A stretch of 64,000 nt of DNA from Flavobacterium commune. GTDB taxonomy: Bacteria > Bacteroidota > Bacteroidia > Flavobacteriales > Flavobacteriaceae. The notes under the pieces are model-generated. The model searched no databases, had not been told where the DNA came from, and saw nothing but the letters and a program-made list of their open reading frames with translations. The stretch covers positions 2,914,001 to 2,978,000 of the forward strand of contig NZ_CP017774.1 in the NCBI RefSeq assembly GCF_001857965.1. The letters run 5' to 3'. Numbering within the stretch: position 1 is the stretch's first letter; every line of letters starts with the position of its first letter. Shown here piece by piece: positions 63,812-64,000 of the stretch. The translations under genes were made by a program, and so were the position numbers.

Positions 63812-63980
63812 AATAAATGGCTATTTGTTTCGAAAATAGACGAACTATTGGGGATTTTTTAAATTTATTTAAGTTTCTAAGGTGTTGAGTTGCTAAGTTA
63901 CAAAGTTTTTTAGGAGTTGGGGGTATGTTTTGGAGCTGTTAGTGACTAGGAATAAAATGTTTTTTGAAAGATAAATTTTA

Positions 63981-63988
63981 TATATTTG
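63981..63988 (+). promoter_or_regulatory. -7 box for a gene beginning at the right edge
   Basis: TATATTTG matches TAnnTTTG. An ATG at 63998-64000 at the very end may be the start of the next gene. Bases 63812-63980 show no coding frame. Confidence 0.35.
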
Positions 63989-64000
63989 ATAGCAAAAATG

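Overview
The window looks like the chromosome of a flavobacterium, most likely Flavobacterium or a close relative (inference). The DNA is AT-rich. Many genes are preceded by the Bacteroidetes -7 promoter box TAnnTTTG. Exported proteins often have signal peptides cut just before or after an AQ pair. The gene content also fits: TonB-dependent receptors, a DUF4494 protein, a GLPGLI-like protein and many exported glycoside hydrolases. I see no rRNA, tRNA, CRISPR array, prophage or intact insertion sequence.

Region 1 (1-14.4 kb) is an exported plant-polysaccharide degradation cluster, all on the + strand: the C-terminus of a GH2 protein, a GH30 lipoprotein, a GH2 beta-galactosidase, a GH27 enzyme, a double GH43 enzyme, a GH154 (DUF2264) beta-glucuronidase-type enzyme, a GH28 enzyme and a PL22-like oligogalacturonate lyase. 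The mix suggests type II arabinogalactan and rhamnogalacturonan/pectin side chains. The GH27-GH43-GH154 block is bracketed by two inverted copies of a ~150-175 bp repeat.

Region 2 (14.4-26.1 kb) takes L-rhamnose to pyruvate: a GntR-type regulator, a CBS-domain protein, the symporter RhaT, a bifunctional aldolase/lactaldehyde dehydrogenase (RhaEW type), mutarotase RhaM, isomerase RhaI, an FGGY kinase, and LutABC, which oxidises the resulting L-lactate. Regions 1 and 2 together read as release of sugars outside the cytoplasm followed by rhamnose catabolism.

Region 3 (26.1-38 kb) is mostly housekeeping and stress genes: MsrB, a META-domain lipoprotein, an OsmC protein, an SDR, a siderophore-type TonB receptor with an operator-flanked promoter, a large MG2/plug protein, small membrane and unknown proteins, and dihydrolipoyl dehydrogenase.

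Region 4 (38.3-47.8 kb) is vitamin B12 uptake and salvage: BtuF and BtuC-like ABC components without a local ATPase, CobU, a DUF71 PP-loop protein, a BluB-CobT fusion, CobS, CobC, and a cobalamin riboswitch in front of a BtuB-like receptor.

Region 5 (47.8-58.2 kb) holds a TetR-controlled EmrAB-TolC-type efflux operon with two tandem palindromic operators, then assorted transporters and small proteins. Region 6 (58.5-64 kb) starts a second glycan locus with GH29, GH42 and a DUF1961 protein.

Composite palindromic repeats recur in the intergenic gaps (5.2, 11.1, 21.6, 38.2, 54.2 and 62.9 kb). No clearly new multi-gene system is visible. The best leads are the repeat-bracketed GH block, the DUF71/BluB-CobT salvage operon, the riboswitch with a repeat-like peripheral hairpin, the two-operator TetR promoter and a transposase remnant upstream of rhaT.
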